DNA from: Symbiodinium microadriaticum
Lineage: Eukaryota; Sar; Dinophyceae; Suessiales; Symbiodiniaceae
Assembly (NCBI GenBank): GCA_001939145.1
Contig: LSRX01000344.1
Coordinates: 114,622 to 178,621, forward strand
Reading direction: 5' to 3'
DNA length: 64,000 nucleotides
Both the position numbers and the translations under genes were made by a program. Of this stretch, positions 1 through 11,792 are shown piece after piece. How positions within the stretch are numbered: the stretch's first letter is position 1; each line of letters begins with the position of its first letter. The notes beneath the pieces were generated by a model. The model was given only the letters and a program-made list of their open reading frames with translations. It was not told where the DNA came from and did not search any database.

Positions 1-576
1 ACCTTGGGCAGAGCCGAGCTCGGTGTCCTCTGTTGCTTCCGTTTCTTCCGGCTCCTGTCCTTCGGACACCTCCATGGCGAAGTGCCTGCTGAGACCAAGT
101 CTCAGAAAGAATTGATGTGTCAATATCTCTAGGGTCCAGTCTATGTGTGGGTGTCGCCTGCTGGGCGATATTGTGCGGTTCAGAGTCGCGTCAGGTTTGC
201 AACGAGATGGACTTGAAGGTAATGGCTGTGGTCGTGGCACGCAGGGGATGTTTGATTTCTGCGTTTGGGTGTGGGACGTTCTTCGGGCAAAGCGACTATT
301 TTCCTCGCTCGCTTGGCCGCGCTCTCTTCCCCGCTCGAGCCTTGGATCAGCTTCGGCTTCAAGACGCCCGCTGAGAAGAACGCAGCCGGGCCGCGAGTGG
401 GGGTGTTTGCCAACCACACACCATGCATTCGGCCGAAGATGTCTTGCGCCTCCTCCTGCAGAACCAATGGAAGCGCGGCGCAATCCCTGAAGTGTGCCAG
501 TACGGCCTCCACGGTGTGCCAGAGCCTGAGGTCAACCATCTTCAGCTCAGACTCCTCGCAGGCAACCCCACGTCGA
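1..576. other. No gene supported
   Basis: GC-rich sequence with overlapping short open frames on both strands. None shows a recognisable domain, a start context or consistent splice borders. I see nothing assignable here. Confidence 0.5.
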
Positions 577-654
577 TATGGGTAGTTCTCTAAATTAGGG
601 CGTACTACATTGGGGACCTTAAAACAGGGACCTTAATTTAGAGAACTACCCATA
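577..654. mobile_element. MITE-like hairpin element 1
   Basis: A 78-bp element whose first 21 bases (577-597) are the perfect reverse complement of its last 21 (634-654). The terminal repeat begins TATGGGTAGTTCTCTAAATTA. The short interior holds GGGGACCTTA and GGGACCTTA motifs. There is no coding capacity. The outermost TA on each side could be a TA target duplication, but this cannot be separated from the palindrome itself. It shares TIR sequence with the element at 44584-44688. Confidence 0.75.
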
Positions 655-762
655 GACGCTGCGAAGGACAGCAACTGCCAGATGATGCCTCGGGGAAGCG
701 CTTGGCGAAGCAGCGCCGAGCTACTAGCTCTGCGTTCACCTCACAAGCGCCAAACAAGCACG

Positions 763-790
763 NNNNNNNNNNNNNNNNNNNNNNNNNNNN
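763..790. other. Assembly gap (28 N)
   Basis: A run of N followed directly by a poly-G run (791-803 region). The gap probably reflects difficulty sequencing through the G homopolymer. Open frames crossing it are artefacts. Confidence 0.95.
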
Positions 791-1019
791 AGGGGGGGGG
801 GGGCGCACGCAGACCGTCAAATAGCCTAATTGATGTAGGCTCCTGGCATCCAGGAAGAAGATGCCCAGTGGAGTCAACCTGGCTATCACGGGCCAGATCT
901 GCTGCACTCTGCTCAGCAAAGCCTCGCCTTGAGGCTGCTATCGGCCCCTCCAAGAGCTCATTGAGGGTGAAGGTCCTTCAAAGGCATCTTGCCGGGCTGG
1001 CCGGGCAGCGGTGGTGCAG

Positions 1020-1062
1020 CATAGGGTTTAGGGTGTTGGGTTTAGGCTTAGGGTTTAGGGAT
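1020..1062 (+). repeat. Interstitial telomere-like tract (TTTAGGG, degenerate)
   Basis: Short run of TTTAGGG-type units with TTGGG variants. The repeat matches the plant/dinoflagellate telomere unit. It lies inside ordinary sequence, so it is interstitial. Confidence 0.8.
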
Positions 1063-2009
1063 TCCTGTGCCAGCGGGAGGACCAGGACGAGGACCAGGAG
1101 GGGGAAAACAGTGCCCAGTCCATGGGCATCGCGACACCGTGCATCTCCAAGTCAGCTGTGCAGAGCTCTTGCACACTCTCCCGGTCCTTTCCAAAGGATG
1201 GAAAAGCAGATCCAAGAAGCCCGCGTAGGTGAAGAACTCCTTGGAGAGAGCCCGTTGCAGTCAGCAGCTGGAGGCGTCGTCAGAGGGTTGCACCAGTTTC
1301 GGCTGCTCGGAGACAAACTTTACCAAGGCGTCGACGGGAAAGTGAACCAGCAAGTCCCGGATCTCCCGCGATTCGGGATCCTGCATCCGCCGAGCCAGGA
1401 CGCTTCGCATGGTCTTAGAAAGCGGGGGCCGGTGCCTCCGAAGCCGTGAGAACCTCCTGTCGCAAGGCTCGCACCTGCAGCACTCACAGCATCCCTCTTG
1501 CATGCAGCAGAACACGTGAGGGGGTGTCTGTCTATGTATGCAACACTTCCGTTTGAACAGCCTCCCGATGCGAAGGTGTTCTAGAGCCTCCTCGGAGGAA
1601 GGAATGGAAGAGGGATGGGTAAAGAAAAGTGCACGGAAAAAGGTCAGGTTTTTCAGAGCAAGAAACTGACACGGCTCCTTGAAACTGCGAGGCAAAGGGC
1701 AGCTTCTTCAGCCAGGCCTGGCGGAAGCACAGGAGGGGCCCGGGACTTCCTGCTCCTCTTGCAACCAACAAACGCCTCAACTCGTGGCTGCCAAGTCTTG
1801 AAGCTGATGGAGGAGTAGGTCGCAAGCTGAAGGACCTTATTACAGCCAGGTCGGTTTAGGGTTTAGGTTTTTTTTTGGCCAGACCTTTTTCCACTGCAAT
1901 CCACGAGGGTTTAAGTTTAGGGGTCCTGCGGAGCTCGAGAGTCCTTTCAAGATCTACTCCGCTTTCTGTAGCTAGATGCCTTAACAGCTCAATCACCTCT
2001 GCAGAGCAG

Positions 2010-2250
2010 TGCCCTAAACCAACCCTAAAACCCTAAACCCTAAAACCCTAAACCCCCTAAACCCTAAACCCTGAAACCCTAAAACCTAACCCTAAAACCT
2101 TAAACCCCTAAACCCTAAAACCCTAAACNAAAACCTTAAACCCCTAAACCCTAAAACCCTAAACCCTAAAACCCTAAACCCTAAACCCTAAAACCCTAAA
2201 ACCCTAAACCCTAAGCCCTAAACCCTAAAACCCGAAACCCTAAACCCGAT
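2010..2250 (-). repeat. Interstitial telomere-like array (CCCTAAA, 240 bp)
   Basis: The longest dense array here: CCCTAAA and CCCTAAAA units with occasional variants and one N at about 2129. The C-rich strand is on the plus strand, opposite to the arrays at 1020 and 2825, so it is not a chromosome end. Unit length drifts between 7 and 8. Confidence 0.9.
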
Positions 2251-2339
2251 GAACAGCTCAGCCGTCGGCACCATCTGGCCGAAGCAGTGACGCCAGTTGC
2301 TGCAGCCCCGAGGAGGGGTCCGGCAAATGATGCCTCAAG

Positions 2340-2500
2340 CTACTGCTGTCTACTATGCAAAACTAGAATATGCCATTACGTACTAGAATATGCTAGAAAA
2401 TAGTAAAACATGCTTGAAGATGCTAAAATATACGATGCTAGCTCTAGAGAACATACGAGAATATACTAGAACACACCACAAAATACTAGATTATACCGTA
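2340..2500. repeat. AT-rich island with degenerate ATGCTA/CTAGAATA motif
   Basis: Low-GC stretch in which CTAGAATATGC-like words recur at irregular spacing. Similar islands occur at about 2935-3080, 6030-6215 and 29795-30450. No coding signal. Confidence 0.5.
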
Positions 2501-2644
2501 GTCTACGATCTTCCACTGGCACAAGCAGGAATCCACTTCTTTGCCTGCCCCAAAAAGAGTCTCAGCTTCAAGCAGCACGCCACAGCAAACGACGAGGTCG
2601 AAACCATCTCGAAGAAGAGCATGATCTTCCAAGAGGCCAAGAGG

Positions 2645-2884
2645 GCCCTAAAACCCAAAACCCCTAAAAACCCCTATAAGCCCCTACAAACCCCTATAAA
2701 CCCTAAACCCTAAACCCATGCAACTGAATACAGCCATGCCCTAAACCTAAACCTCCAAAGCCCGGGGGGCCTCGTGTGAGGTGCTGGATATCGCCGACGA
2801 GGAACCTCACGCGGGCCTCTGCAGTCTAGGGTTTAGGGTTTAGGGGTTTAGGGTTTAGGGGTTTAGGGTTTAGGATTTAGGGGT
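2645..2884. repeat. Two opposed telomere-like tracts
   Basis: CCCTAAA-like and CCCCTATAAA-like units at 2645-2720 are followed by a GC-rich spacer and then TTTAGGG units at 2825-2884. The two tracts point in opposite directions within 240 bp. Confidence 0.75.
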
Positions 2885-5800
2885 GTGAAACGGATGCAGC
2901 CACGTTCGACGGTTGGCTTCTGAATCTCTATCTCATGCTCTGCCCTACCCTACTCTACTTTACCCTACTCTACTAGACGAGTGTACAATGTAACTATGCT
3001 GCAACATATCAGGCGATAACATGAAGCAAATGATCTTTCATGATGCTTCGTCCTGCTATACTACATTAGATTGCATCGGACAGATCTCTCTCAGGCGGGC
3101 ACGAACTCAGTTTCTGTGAGAACGGAGCGCAGCTTGCGCTTGGCAGCCGCCAGGGTCTTGGACGAGCAAGATCGATGCAACGCGAGATGATCTAGCATGA
3201 TACAGTACAGTGTGTAAAAAAACACTTGTACGTACATCAAGAATTATGTTGGTCCTGCACAGAAAATCCTGTCCTCTGCTGCTGTGGCTGCAGTAAGCTG
3301 AGCGCATCACTCTCGCGGAGACGTCAAGGGCGACGAGCTGGGCAGCAAAGGTGGAGCACATGACATTCCGACATTGTCCGACGCTGCTAGGTCGCTGCCC
3401 AGCTCCCACTACTCAAACTTGCTAGCAAGGCCTCCGATGTGCCTTCCAGCTCCGTGCTGCGAAGCTCAACGGCCACCTGATGGCCTCGAGTAAAGAAAGC
3501 GCTGACACGCGGTATTGATCAGAAAACGAGACTGGAAGATACCACTACCATCTGCCTGAGCCACAGCCAGCGACAAGGATGCGACTGCAGGAAACCTGGC
3601 ACAAAAGCCACTGTGGAGGTGCTAGGCAACTACTCAATACCAGAATTGAACTTGCATGGACCTGTAGCAGCAAGGGCTTAGCCCAGGCTTCCTCGCTGGG
3701 GCTGCAGTGGTGCGTGACAGTGTGTGCCCGGTGTTAAGATGGCCAGGTCAGCACACGTCCGACCCTCGGTTTCGTGCAACCTCCACGTGCCCTACACCGG
3801 CAAGCGCCTGCTCGGGAGTCCACACAGGAGAGATGTACTTTAAGCGCACGTCCAGAGGTACCTGCATACACCGCTCTGCTTGTGTTCGTCATCGTTGCTC
3901 TGAAACCTCCGAGTGCCGGGCAGGGATCACACCCACGCTCTCCACTGCAGAGTGCCACGGAGGATACCTTACTCGTGAGATGCTACAGTAGTCCCTTTGT
4001 TAGAAGCCCCTCCTCTGTTGGCAAACCGAGGCCGCAGCAAAGTGCAGTCCTCAGGGCGTACCGACTCTGGTAAACTACACCCATCTTAAACTTTAAACGT
4101 ATACCAACAAATACTTCAATGTTATTGTTACAAAATACAAAAAGCAACAACAATAATGATAGAAACCCTCATCATCATCATCATCATCATCATCATCACC
4201 GTACTCCCTGTTCAATATGGTCGTCACCTCACAAAAACAAATGCTTAAGCCATCCTCTTCAATAAGGACGATGATGAAAAGGACTAAGATGAGAATAGTA
4301 AGAATACTGGTAGTGATGCTGACACGGACACGTTTTCAAGAAAATGCCAAAAATCAATAGCAGAAGCGATACCAAGAACACTAACCGAAGCAATGATCAT
4401 AGCAATCGGTATAAAAAACGACATCTAAGATCCGGAATTGATCTTTGTGCCGCGTGGCGTAGAAGTTTCGGCACGGAGAGGCCACCAAGTCGTGCTCGGA
4501 CAGGTACTCCAGGGTCTGGCAATGGCACATGAAAAAAGGCTGCTTTCAGTCTGCCTGGAAGGGGCTTTCAGGTTTTTCGGCTTTTCGGTGGGTTTAAGGG
4601 TCTACGCAGGCTTTAGTGTTTGGTGTTTAGGGAAGGCCTTGATCAAAGCTTCCTCCTCCTTCGGCTGCTTGCAGGTCCTGAAGGTACACCGAAGTGGATG
4701 GCAAAGCACGCGCACAGAACTACGACAGCCTGCAAATGAGCTCGGCCAGCTCTGGGATGCAGTCCATGGCCTGACACGGAACCCCGTGGCAAAAAGGGTG
4801 GAGAAGGCGCAAGTCGGAATATCAGACCGAGGGGCAAGAGATGCGCCACTTCTCTGTCTGTAGCTACCCAATCAATGATGACAAATGCTGCTAGTATTCA
4901 CTCAGCTACCTCTGTTGTCCGAAATGCTACGCATTATAAGAACTCGAGGGCAAACAGTCTGCGCACACTCTACATAGGCCGACGTGTTAGGCCATGCTCA
5001 ACTACCATCAACTGTCTTCCCCGGGCTGCTTATGCATCAAGAGGTTGCCGCGGAGCGACCTCCAGCTGAGCGGATGCATCTTGACAAGGCACCTTCAAGG
5101 AGCTGCGCAGACGGAAAAAAATCGAGAAACTCCAAACCTTTGACAGCCTCGTACATTGCGGACACCAGCCAGTCAGTAAACGCGCCCTGGGAGGGACACG
5201 GCGAGCGAAAATTCGCATACCATCTGCACTGTGGCCCAGGCGTCAGGCATGCTGCCTGTGAATGTGTAGCGCAGTTGACATCATGACATGTACATACATG
5301 GCGGTAGTTTTGCAGCGGCCTTCCGGCTCCTCGTCGTTCTCATGCAGGGGAATGCAGTAGCCTGTGAAATGGCAATGGCCTGCAAGCAGCTGCCGCTCAG
5401 CACCCTACTCTTGCATGCTGGTCACAACTGACCTAGAATTAGCTGCTGCCAAACCACAAGCAACAGCAGCTGCGCTGGCCAGCAGCTCGTTCGAGGGCGG
5501 GCGAAGAGAGGTCTGGTGGACGGAAGCAACAGCATCACAAACCACTCGAGAGTCCGCTTCCCGAAAAGTTCGCCACGAGTTGCAAGACTCCCCCTCAGCC
5601 TCGTTGAATGCTTCTCGCAATTCAAGGCGCCAGCCACGCACCGCGCTTTCCAATCCGGGCTGGCAAAAGGCCTCGGAAGGTCTGAGCCCGGCCCCACCGG
5701 AATCTCTGGGCACAGTCGTCTCGGCCCCCGGCACGTGAATCCATCAACAGGGTCCGGATACCTACATGCAATCAAGCACTCAAGCCGCAGGGCACTCTGA

Positions 5801-6029
5801 CTCTGCCAAGCCTGGTGGAAGCTGGACGCCATGCAAGGAAGGCAGCCGTTGAGGCAGGAAGGGTGCTGGCATCAGCAGCCGCCTTGTAGCATCGGGGCGA
5901 CATTGCGGAGCTCTCTGCACTTCGATCATGTTGCAGCTCCTCGATAAACTTTCCACCGCACCAGCGCCAGAGCAGCGAAGGAAGCAGCCGAGCATCTCGA
6001 TGAACTCCAGGGGCGTTTCCTCCGACAGG
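2885..6029. other. Unassigned region with (ATC)n microsatellite
   Basis: No gene is supported. It holds an AT-rich stretch (2935-3080), a pure (ATC)n microsatellite at 4169-4199, AT-rich sequence at 4080-4440, and protein-like but unassignable minus-strand segments at 5405-6000. The last could be exons, but I found no domain and no consistent splice pairs. Confidence 0.4.
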
Positions 6030-6215
6030 TACGAGACATTACACAGTATGATGTCATGCTATGTTATAGCATCATATAGTATGCTGTAGTCTAATTATCA
6101 TGATACAATATGAAAGGAATGCCATAGTATGCTATAGTATTCTGTAACGAACTACGCCATACTCTATTCTGTTGCAGCATACCGTACCAAAGCACCAGGT
6201 GCATATAATATACAC
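6030..6215. repeat. AT-rich island with TATAGTATGC-like quasi-repeats
   Basis: Short words such as GCTATAGTAT and their complements recur, giving many small palindromes. It ends at the stop of the candidate gene at 6216-7845. No coding signal. Confidence 0.5.
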
Positions 6216-7845
6216 CTACAGATGCACGTCTTTGCCTACTCGTCTCTTCTCGGCTCCTCCCTCCGAGGTCCCTGCATCTCCCAAGCAGCCTTCCAGTCGG
6301 CCCGGAGCCGCGGCAGAGCTAAGGTCGTCCAGAAGGTGCAGCACCTGAGAGAGGCTCTTTAAGATTCTCCAGCCACCACAGCGCCGGAAGAAGAGGGCCT
6401 CCTTTCCAGTTTGTCGAAGAGGGATTGGTATGATTTGGGCTTGCTTTGGTCTAGGATGTCCAGGGGGGGGGGGGGGGAAGGTGTCTTGGCCTTGTATAGG
6501 GCCGTTTTTCGTGCAGCTCCGCAGTTGCCTGGCAGGCCCGGCGCTCCCAGCTGCTCTCAGCGCAGGCTGACTCCTGCTCTCACCAGGAAGGATCTTTAGA
6601 GCTCTTTGAAAGTAGCTGGCTGTTCCATGAAAATCCCATGGAAAAACAAGGAAGGGCGCCTTCACGTGATGCAGGGCTCGCAGCGCTGCATTCAGGGCTT
6701 CAGTTTCCAGCTCCGCAAGCTCCTCCTCTTTGCGACGGATACTTCCGGGCTCAATCCGCATCATCCTGTCGCAGATACCGCCGGAACCTTCCCGTCGCGA
6801 CGCTCCCTCGCCAGGCGCTCTGCCAGGCATCGCGCTAAGCCTTCAAGCTCTTCTTCAAAAACGGGATGGCTTGGGTTGATTATTTGCAGACTTGTTTACA
6901 GTAGCTCAGGAGCATCATCGCGAGCTTCTCAGCCGATGGCCAAAGTCGTCCTTCGAGATGCGGTATTGAGTCTCGGCCAGCGCCTTGCGAGCAAGACGTG
7001 CAGCGGCGAAGTCAACCGCGGGCATTTCTGCGGCACAAAGCTTCCACGGTCTGCAACTGTTTTCCTTCAATGGTGCCAATGCTAATGAGCCTGGGCCCAA
7101 TGAAGCGTGGACCAGTCTGGAGGCTACGTAGAGCCGAGGCATGAAGCAGAACATGTTGCTTCGCCTCCTCTACATGGAAGTGCAGAACAAGCCAACAACA
7201 GGGGGGAAAAAAACTGTCGTCAGCAGTTGCATTGATACTCAATATCGCTGAGGAATGCTGCAAAACATCCTTGCAGCTAGACATCCGAAACACATCTTTG
7301 TCAACACCGCCCCACCCAATGCCCACACAGACAAACCCCAATGAGGGAGCTGCAAAGAAAAGGCTCTTCGCTTCGATTCCTTTTTTTCAGTACGATCAAA
7401 ACGGCAGATGCAGACCCTCACGGCAAAAAGACGAGTGGGCGAAGAACCCATCCCTGTTAAAGTGCAGTTCTGAGACCGGTGCGTAGTGCCGAAACAATGC
7501 CAGGTAGTCACCTCAGTCGTCATCCCGACAAGGCACGGGCCATGGGGCTTGCACCAATTGGAGGGGTTGCCTGCACAAGAGATGATCTCCAGCTGGTCAC
7601 CGTCGCTCGTGATGTCGATGCTGAAGGAGAGCTCCTCGGCCTCGCCTAGCGCATACAACACACGCATGCGCGACGCAGCACCACGCAGCAGCTCGGCATG
7701 GGCACCTGCTATGGCATCGTCCAAGGCTCCGAGAGCACCGGCACCCAAGCCGACGGCATGGCAGCGGGAGCGCACCTCGCGCAGCTCCGCAAGGCTCAGG
7801 TCCTTGGTAGTCACGGGCTGTCGAAGCAGCCAGGCAGCCAGTCAC
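6216..7845 (-). CDS. Candidate split gene, function unknown
   Basis: Several minus-strand segments read like exons. One (about 7805-7525) contains ELREVRSRCHAVGLGAGAL and ends at an AG/GTGACT donor. A second (about 7055-6905) reads VDFAAARLARKALAETQYR after a CCGCAG acceptor-like site. A third (about 6790-6620) is Glu-rich and helical (RRKEEELAELETEALNAAL). A last one ends at the stop at 6216. A poly-G run at about 6466-6478 lies between the last two. I could not make every junction agree in phase and recognise no domain. It could be one gene, two genes or a decayed gene. Confidence 0.35.
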
Positions 7846-8887
7846 TATCTGTCACTATCTTCCCCACTTCTCAACATGTTGGATCGAAGCACCAACTCAC
7901 CATAGGAAAGCTGCGATGCGAGGTGGGCCTGCACTGCAGCATCGTAACATGTGACAACGGGCATCAAGAGAGCGCAGCGCACAGCTTGCCTCCAGTTCTG
8001 TGAAATGGACGTCAAGCTGATGTGCCTCCAAAAGTTCTGGCAAGGTTCCGGGCACGTGGGCTCTGCGCAGCACTATCATCACAATTCATCACATCGAGCA
8101 GCCAGGAAGCCTCATCATCATCCATCGTGCAGCCAGGCTGGTAGCACCGATCGCATGATGGACTCGGAAATGCTCGCCGCTGGGTTTCTTCGTGACTTCA
8201 CAGGGAACCCTGTCTGACACTGCTAGATGTTCAAATCTGCCTCACGGAGCCGTTCCAAACAAAGGGATGAACCCGATGAACCCTTGTGTCAGATGCATGC
8301 ACTGCCTCTGAAAAGCCAGAAAATGCTAAGCCATCGCATTCAAGACGAATCCAAATGGGCCGAGTTGGTGTTCAACGCATGGTCTGGCTTCTGCGATCCT
8401 CTTGTTCGAAGGTCACTCGGTAAGTGAAACATGCAACCTTCGGGCCCTTCAAAAGATGACAGCTGGCTTAGCAATGCCCTTGCTGTGTCTTCTTTGCATG
8501 CGTTCCCGATGGCTGCAATCTACTGAGAGCTAGGAGGATGCATCTTCCTTCTTCTCAGAGATGAACGCCCGGATATTCACAAGGGTAGGCCTGAGAGCCC
8601 GAATCAAGCTACTAGATGGCGTAGCGCGGTCTTGTCGGTCCACTCCGTTCTGCAGAGGGCCTTCGCCATTCGTTGCTTCGTTCCGGCTTGATGCCTCGAG
8701 AACTCGGGTGCTCTACGGCGATCACTTAGTGACTTGAGGGAGTGAGGAGCAGACCGTCGATTCCGACGATCCACCCGGTCTCCTGGCAGAGCAATGCTCA
8801 TTGTGGCGATACCCACGATGATTGACATGCCAGGCAGGTTACGGCTACCTTAATCCCCGCCCCAACTGCTTCGATCCAAGGATGCTT
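7846..8887. other. No gene supported
   Basis: Mixed composition, short overlapping frames on both strands, no domain or repeat recognised. It is intergenic or the 3' flank of COX19. Confidence 0.4.
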
Positions 8888-9514
8888 TCACCAAGGGTAA
8901 AGCCATGAGCCCTGATGCTGAGTCGCGCATGCGTGGGAAGGGCTGGCTGCGGGCTCCTCCTTGGTCTTCTTCTTCTCTTTCTTCCTCGCCGGCGCTGGCG
9001 AGACGTCCTGTCGAATCGCCCTGTGTCATGGCTCTGCAACATCCCACATACATCTCTGTATGAGGTACCTCCTCGGTAAAGCCCAGCCGCTCCATGGGCT
9101 CCTTCGTCATTAGGTTCTTGTCCATGCGACACTGCAAGTACCTGCGGATTGAAACCCAAGAGACCAAGGCCAGCTGCTGAGGTTTCCTGGCTCTTGCTTG
9201 CGCACCGCTTGGAGAGATACCGGCACGACATGTTGTCGTGGCTGTGCTGCTTCAGGCACTGAAGGTACTCCTCCTGTCTGTCGCCAGGGTCCCAAGACAT
9301 TCCTAGGCCCTCTTTGGCATCTCAGCCCCCATGGCTTCATGTTCCTAAACGCTAAACCATGAACCCGGCACTCTGTGAATCCTTGAGCTTCGAGCACTCG
9401 CTGAAGTGGTCCAGTGGGAAGGACCCCTGCAGTGGAGTCGGAGCAAAACTTGCGGTGAAGCGAAATTCGGCTGGCCTTGTCGGGAGGTCGCCCGGGCATT
9501 ATCCGCTTTCCCAT
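8888..9514 (-). CDS. COX19: Cytochrome c oxidase assembly protein COX19 (twin CX9C), five exons
   Basis: COX19 is a small twin-CX9C protein of the mitochondrial intermembrane space and cytosol, needed for copper delivery to cytochrome oxidase. Exons in translation order: 9514-9476 (MGKRIMPGRPPDK), 9426-9382 (GSFPLDHFSECSKLK), 9273-9206, 9141-9069, 9007-8888 (stop TGA). The spliced frame is continuous: 114 residues, close to the family's 90-110. Both CX9C pairs appear only after splicing (C-SKLKEEYLQ-C and C-RYLSKRYLQ-C), followed by RMDKNLM and LGF as in yeast and human COX19. The C-terminus is a Lys-rich tail. Introns are 49, 108, 64 and 61 nt, with GC, GA, GT and GT donors, all ending AG before G. 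The first Met is chosen from ATG at 9514; the next ATG (9499) is also possible. Confidence 0.93.
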
Positions 9515-9854
9515 GGACACCTGGCTAAAACTTAGCATTTCGCATTCCCATTCCCGAAGCCAAGTATCGCCACCGGGCTCTGCCAACTTCATAAGCCGAC
9601 TGAGGTCTGAAACTTTTCCGGCGCAAACCCATGTGTCGGCTGCGAACCGAAGCTCCAGCTTCACAGCTGAGGCGAGGCAGAAGATGCCTTCCATCTACAG
9701 AAGGACTATGTATGCCTTGTGCATGACGCCGCGAGGATCGAGACACTGCAGACCTTGCTGTTGGTCTTTCGCGACTAGTTGAAATGTGGACCCATCTGAG
9801 ATCAGCAAGGCCAGCAGTCCGAGAGGCCTGGCAAGAACTAGTCATCAAAGCACG

Positions 9855-10172
9855 TAGGGGTTTAGGGTGTAGGGTTTAGGGTGTAGGGTTTAGGATTTAG
9901 GGTGTAGGGTTTTGGGTTTAGGGCCGCAAGGCACAATGACACTTCAGCGCAGCGCCTGTGGTTGGCTTCGACGTGCCTTGGCTGGGGCGGAAACCTTGGC
10001 TGAGTTTCTGCACGGGGGGGCCCAGGTTGCTCATCTCCCCATGGCTTAAGGGTTTAGGGTGCAGGGTTTAGGGGTTCAGGGGTTTGGGGGTTTAGGGGTT
10101 TTGGGGTTTAGGGGTTTAGGGTTTGGGGTTTAGGGGTTAGGGGTTTAGGGGTTTAGGGTTTAGGGTTTCCCC
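9855..10172 (+). repeat. Two interstitial telomere-like tracts
   Basis: TTTAGGG and TGTAGGG units at 9857-9925 and TTTAGGGG/TTTGGGG units at 10047-10172, separated by about 120 bp of unique sequence. Both have the G-rich strand on plus. Confidence 0.85.
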
Positions 10173-11206
10173 TTACTATGGCCAAAGGAAGCATGGAAAT
10201 ACTGCTGTAGGGCTCCGGGAGGAAAGGGGGGTATCTCAGATAGCCAAGGAGCTAAGATCCAGAATTGGTGCTCCATACGGCCGGCGGCGGGATGCGTTTA
10301 GCCTGGCAAATGTGTGCAAAAGCCGCTGCTCCGCAAGTTGGCCTTGCTATCTGATGCTTGGGGGGGTCTGAGCTTCGGACAGAAAGGGAATGCACAGCAG
10401 CAGGGCGGCAATCGCGAGCCTGTTGGCGAAGAGAGCCCACTCTACTGAGTTCTACGGCTACTCGAGTGACAGCGCCACGGTCCCCAGTGCCACAAAACAC
10501 ATGTTCAAAAGCGGTCACGTGTCTTCCGAGCAGCAAGTCGCAGACCACTGCCCAAGCAATCTTTGGCACACCCCAGATGTAATCCTCAGAAGGAAAGCCG
10601 GCGATCTTTCCGAGTGCCACGGCACACAGACTTTTTTGGCTTGAAAGCCGAGTGGCGCAGGTGGGCAGGGTCAGTGTTCGAGGCACATGCGACAGCGCGG
10701 CGCCAGCAGTGGAGTTGCTCTTCACCGACAGCACCGAGCTGACATTGGCTTTGCTTGCATTCAGCAGTGTGGCGTTAGAGCTGCCCAGCGCAGTGGGGCT
10801 TTCTGCGGCCTGCAGGCTGAGTCGAGGGGAGGGGGGCAGCTGGCAGGGGCAGGTCGTACGATGCGTTTTGGGCCCAGCCGATCTTCGAGTCCATCGGAAT
10901 CCCAATGGAGCGCTCCATTGTCCGTACTGCAGAGACTGCACTGGCTACGACTCCGACTACGAGTAGCTGTGACAGCATGCTGAACTGCGGCTCTGAAACG
11001 TCAGAGCGCCATGAATTACATGGTGCTCTCGATTCAAGGCACAACCCTGCCACTGCATAGCAGCCTGACAGGGTCTAGAACTAAATCACTGGCAGCTGCC
11101 TTGGGCACCCTGCCATAGCCATAAAAACCCTTGAAAGCCCGTAGACATTCAGAACCTACTTCCCCGTATGATTGCCCTAAAACCCAAGCCCCAACACAAG
11201 TTCATG
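10173..11206. other. Unassigned; possible exons of a membrane protein (-)
   Basis: Minus-strand segments include a hydrophobic stretch near 10985-10920 (MLSQLLVVGVVASAVSAV) and another near 10440-10360 (LAIAALLLCIPFLSEAQ). They sit in different frames with stops between, so they would need splicing. I could not find agreeing splice pairs and name no product. Confidence 0.25.
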
Positions 11207-11413
11207 TTAAGGGCTCCCACTGGAGATCGCTCCGTCTCCTTTCACCAAGGCCGAGAGCAAAGAGCACAAATCGGGGGACTCGTCTTTCAGGTCCACGACC
11301 ACTGGGCGAGGCTCCAACTTCTCTTTCAACTTCGGCCTCAGGTAGTCCTCCCACCTCCTGGAGCCCTTCTTATAGATCTTGATCCGTCCCTTCGGTGGGC
11401 TCGCTTTCCTACA
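11207..11413 (-). CDS. Candidate terminal exon, Lys-rich, unknown
   Basis: After a TTGTAG/G acceptor-like site, the minus strand reads KASPPKGRIKIYKKGSRRWE and continues through PRPVVVDLKDES to an in-frame TAA. Acceptor, composition and stop fit a last exon under the AG/G pattern of the COX19, SMYD-like and ankyrin genes. No upstream exon was identified and no family recognised. Confidence 0.3.
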   Translation of the reverse strand, partial: CRKASPPKGRIKIYKKGSRRWEDYLRPKLKEKLEPRPVVVDLKDESPDLCSLLSALVKGDGAISSGSP

Positions 11414-11687
11414 AGGGATCATCTCCATGAAGCACGCAATCCGTGTGAGGCATTGCTATTCTCAAGATTCTACGAGTCGAAACCCATAATGGCATGCAAT
11501 AATACATGACAGTATACTACCGCATTTTCGCACAATGCTGATTGTAATTCTGCGTGCTTTTGGAAACTACAGCCCTGCAAGGTATGTTTGACCTTCGGTC
11601 CTGCTTTCCGGTGGTGGCCGGGGTATTGCAGGTGCTGGGCGCTGCAGAGCCCCGGCACAAAGCTCCATGGGCCAACCCAAAGCCTGG

Positions 11688-11792
11688 TTAGGGTTTAAAC
11701 TACAGTGGTGGAGTTTAGAGTTTTTGAGGTTTAGGGTTTAGGTTTTAGAGTTGTTGATTAGGTTTCAGGGCTTAGGGTTTCTAGCCAGCAAG
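11688..11792 (+). repeat. Degenerate telomere-like tract
   Basis: TTTAGGG-like units mixed with TTTAGAG and TTTCAGGG variants, more decayed than the arrays at 2010 or 17636. Confidence 0.65.

Noticed and set aside
2010..2250. Chromosome end
   Set aside because: Unique sequence continues on both sides and neighbouring tracts point both ways; it is interstitial.
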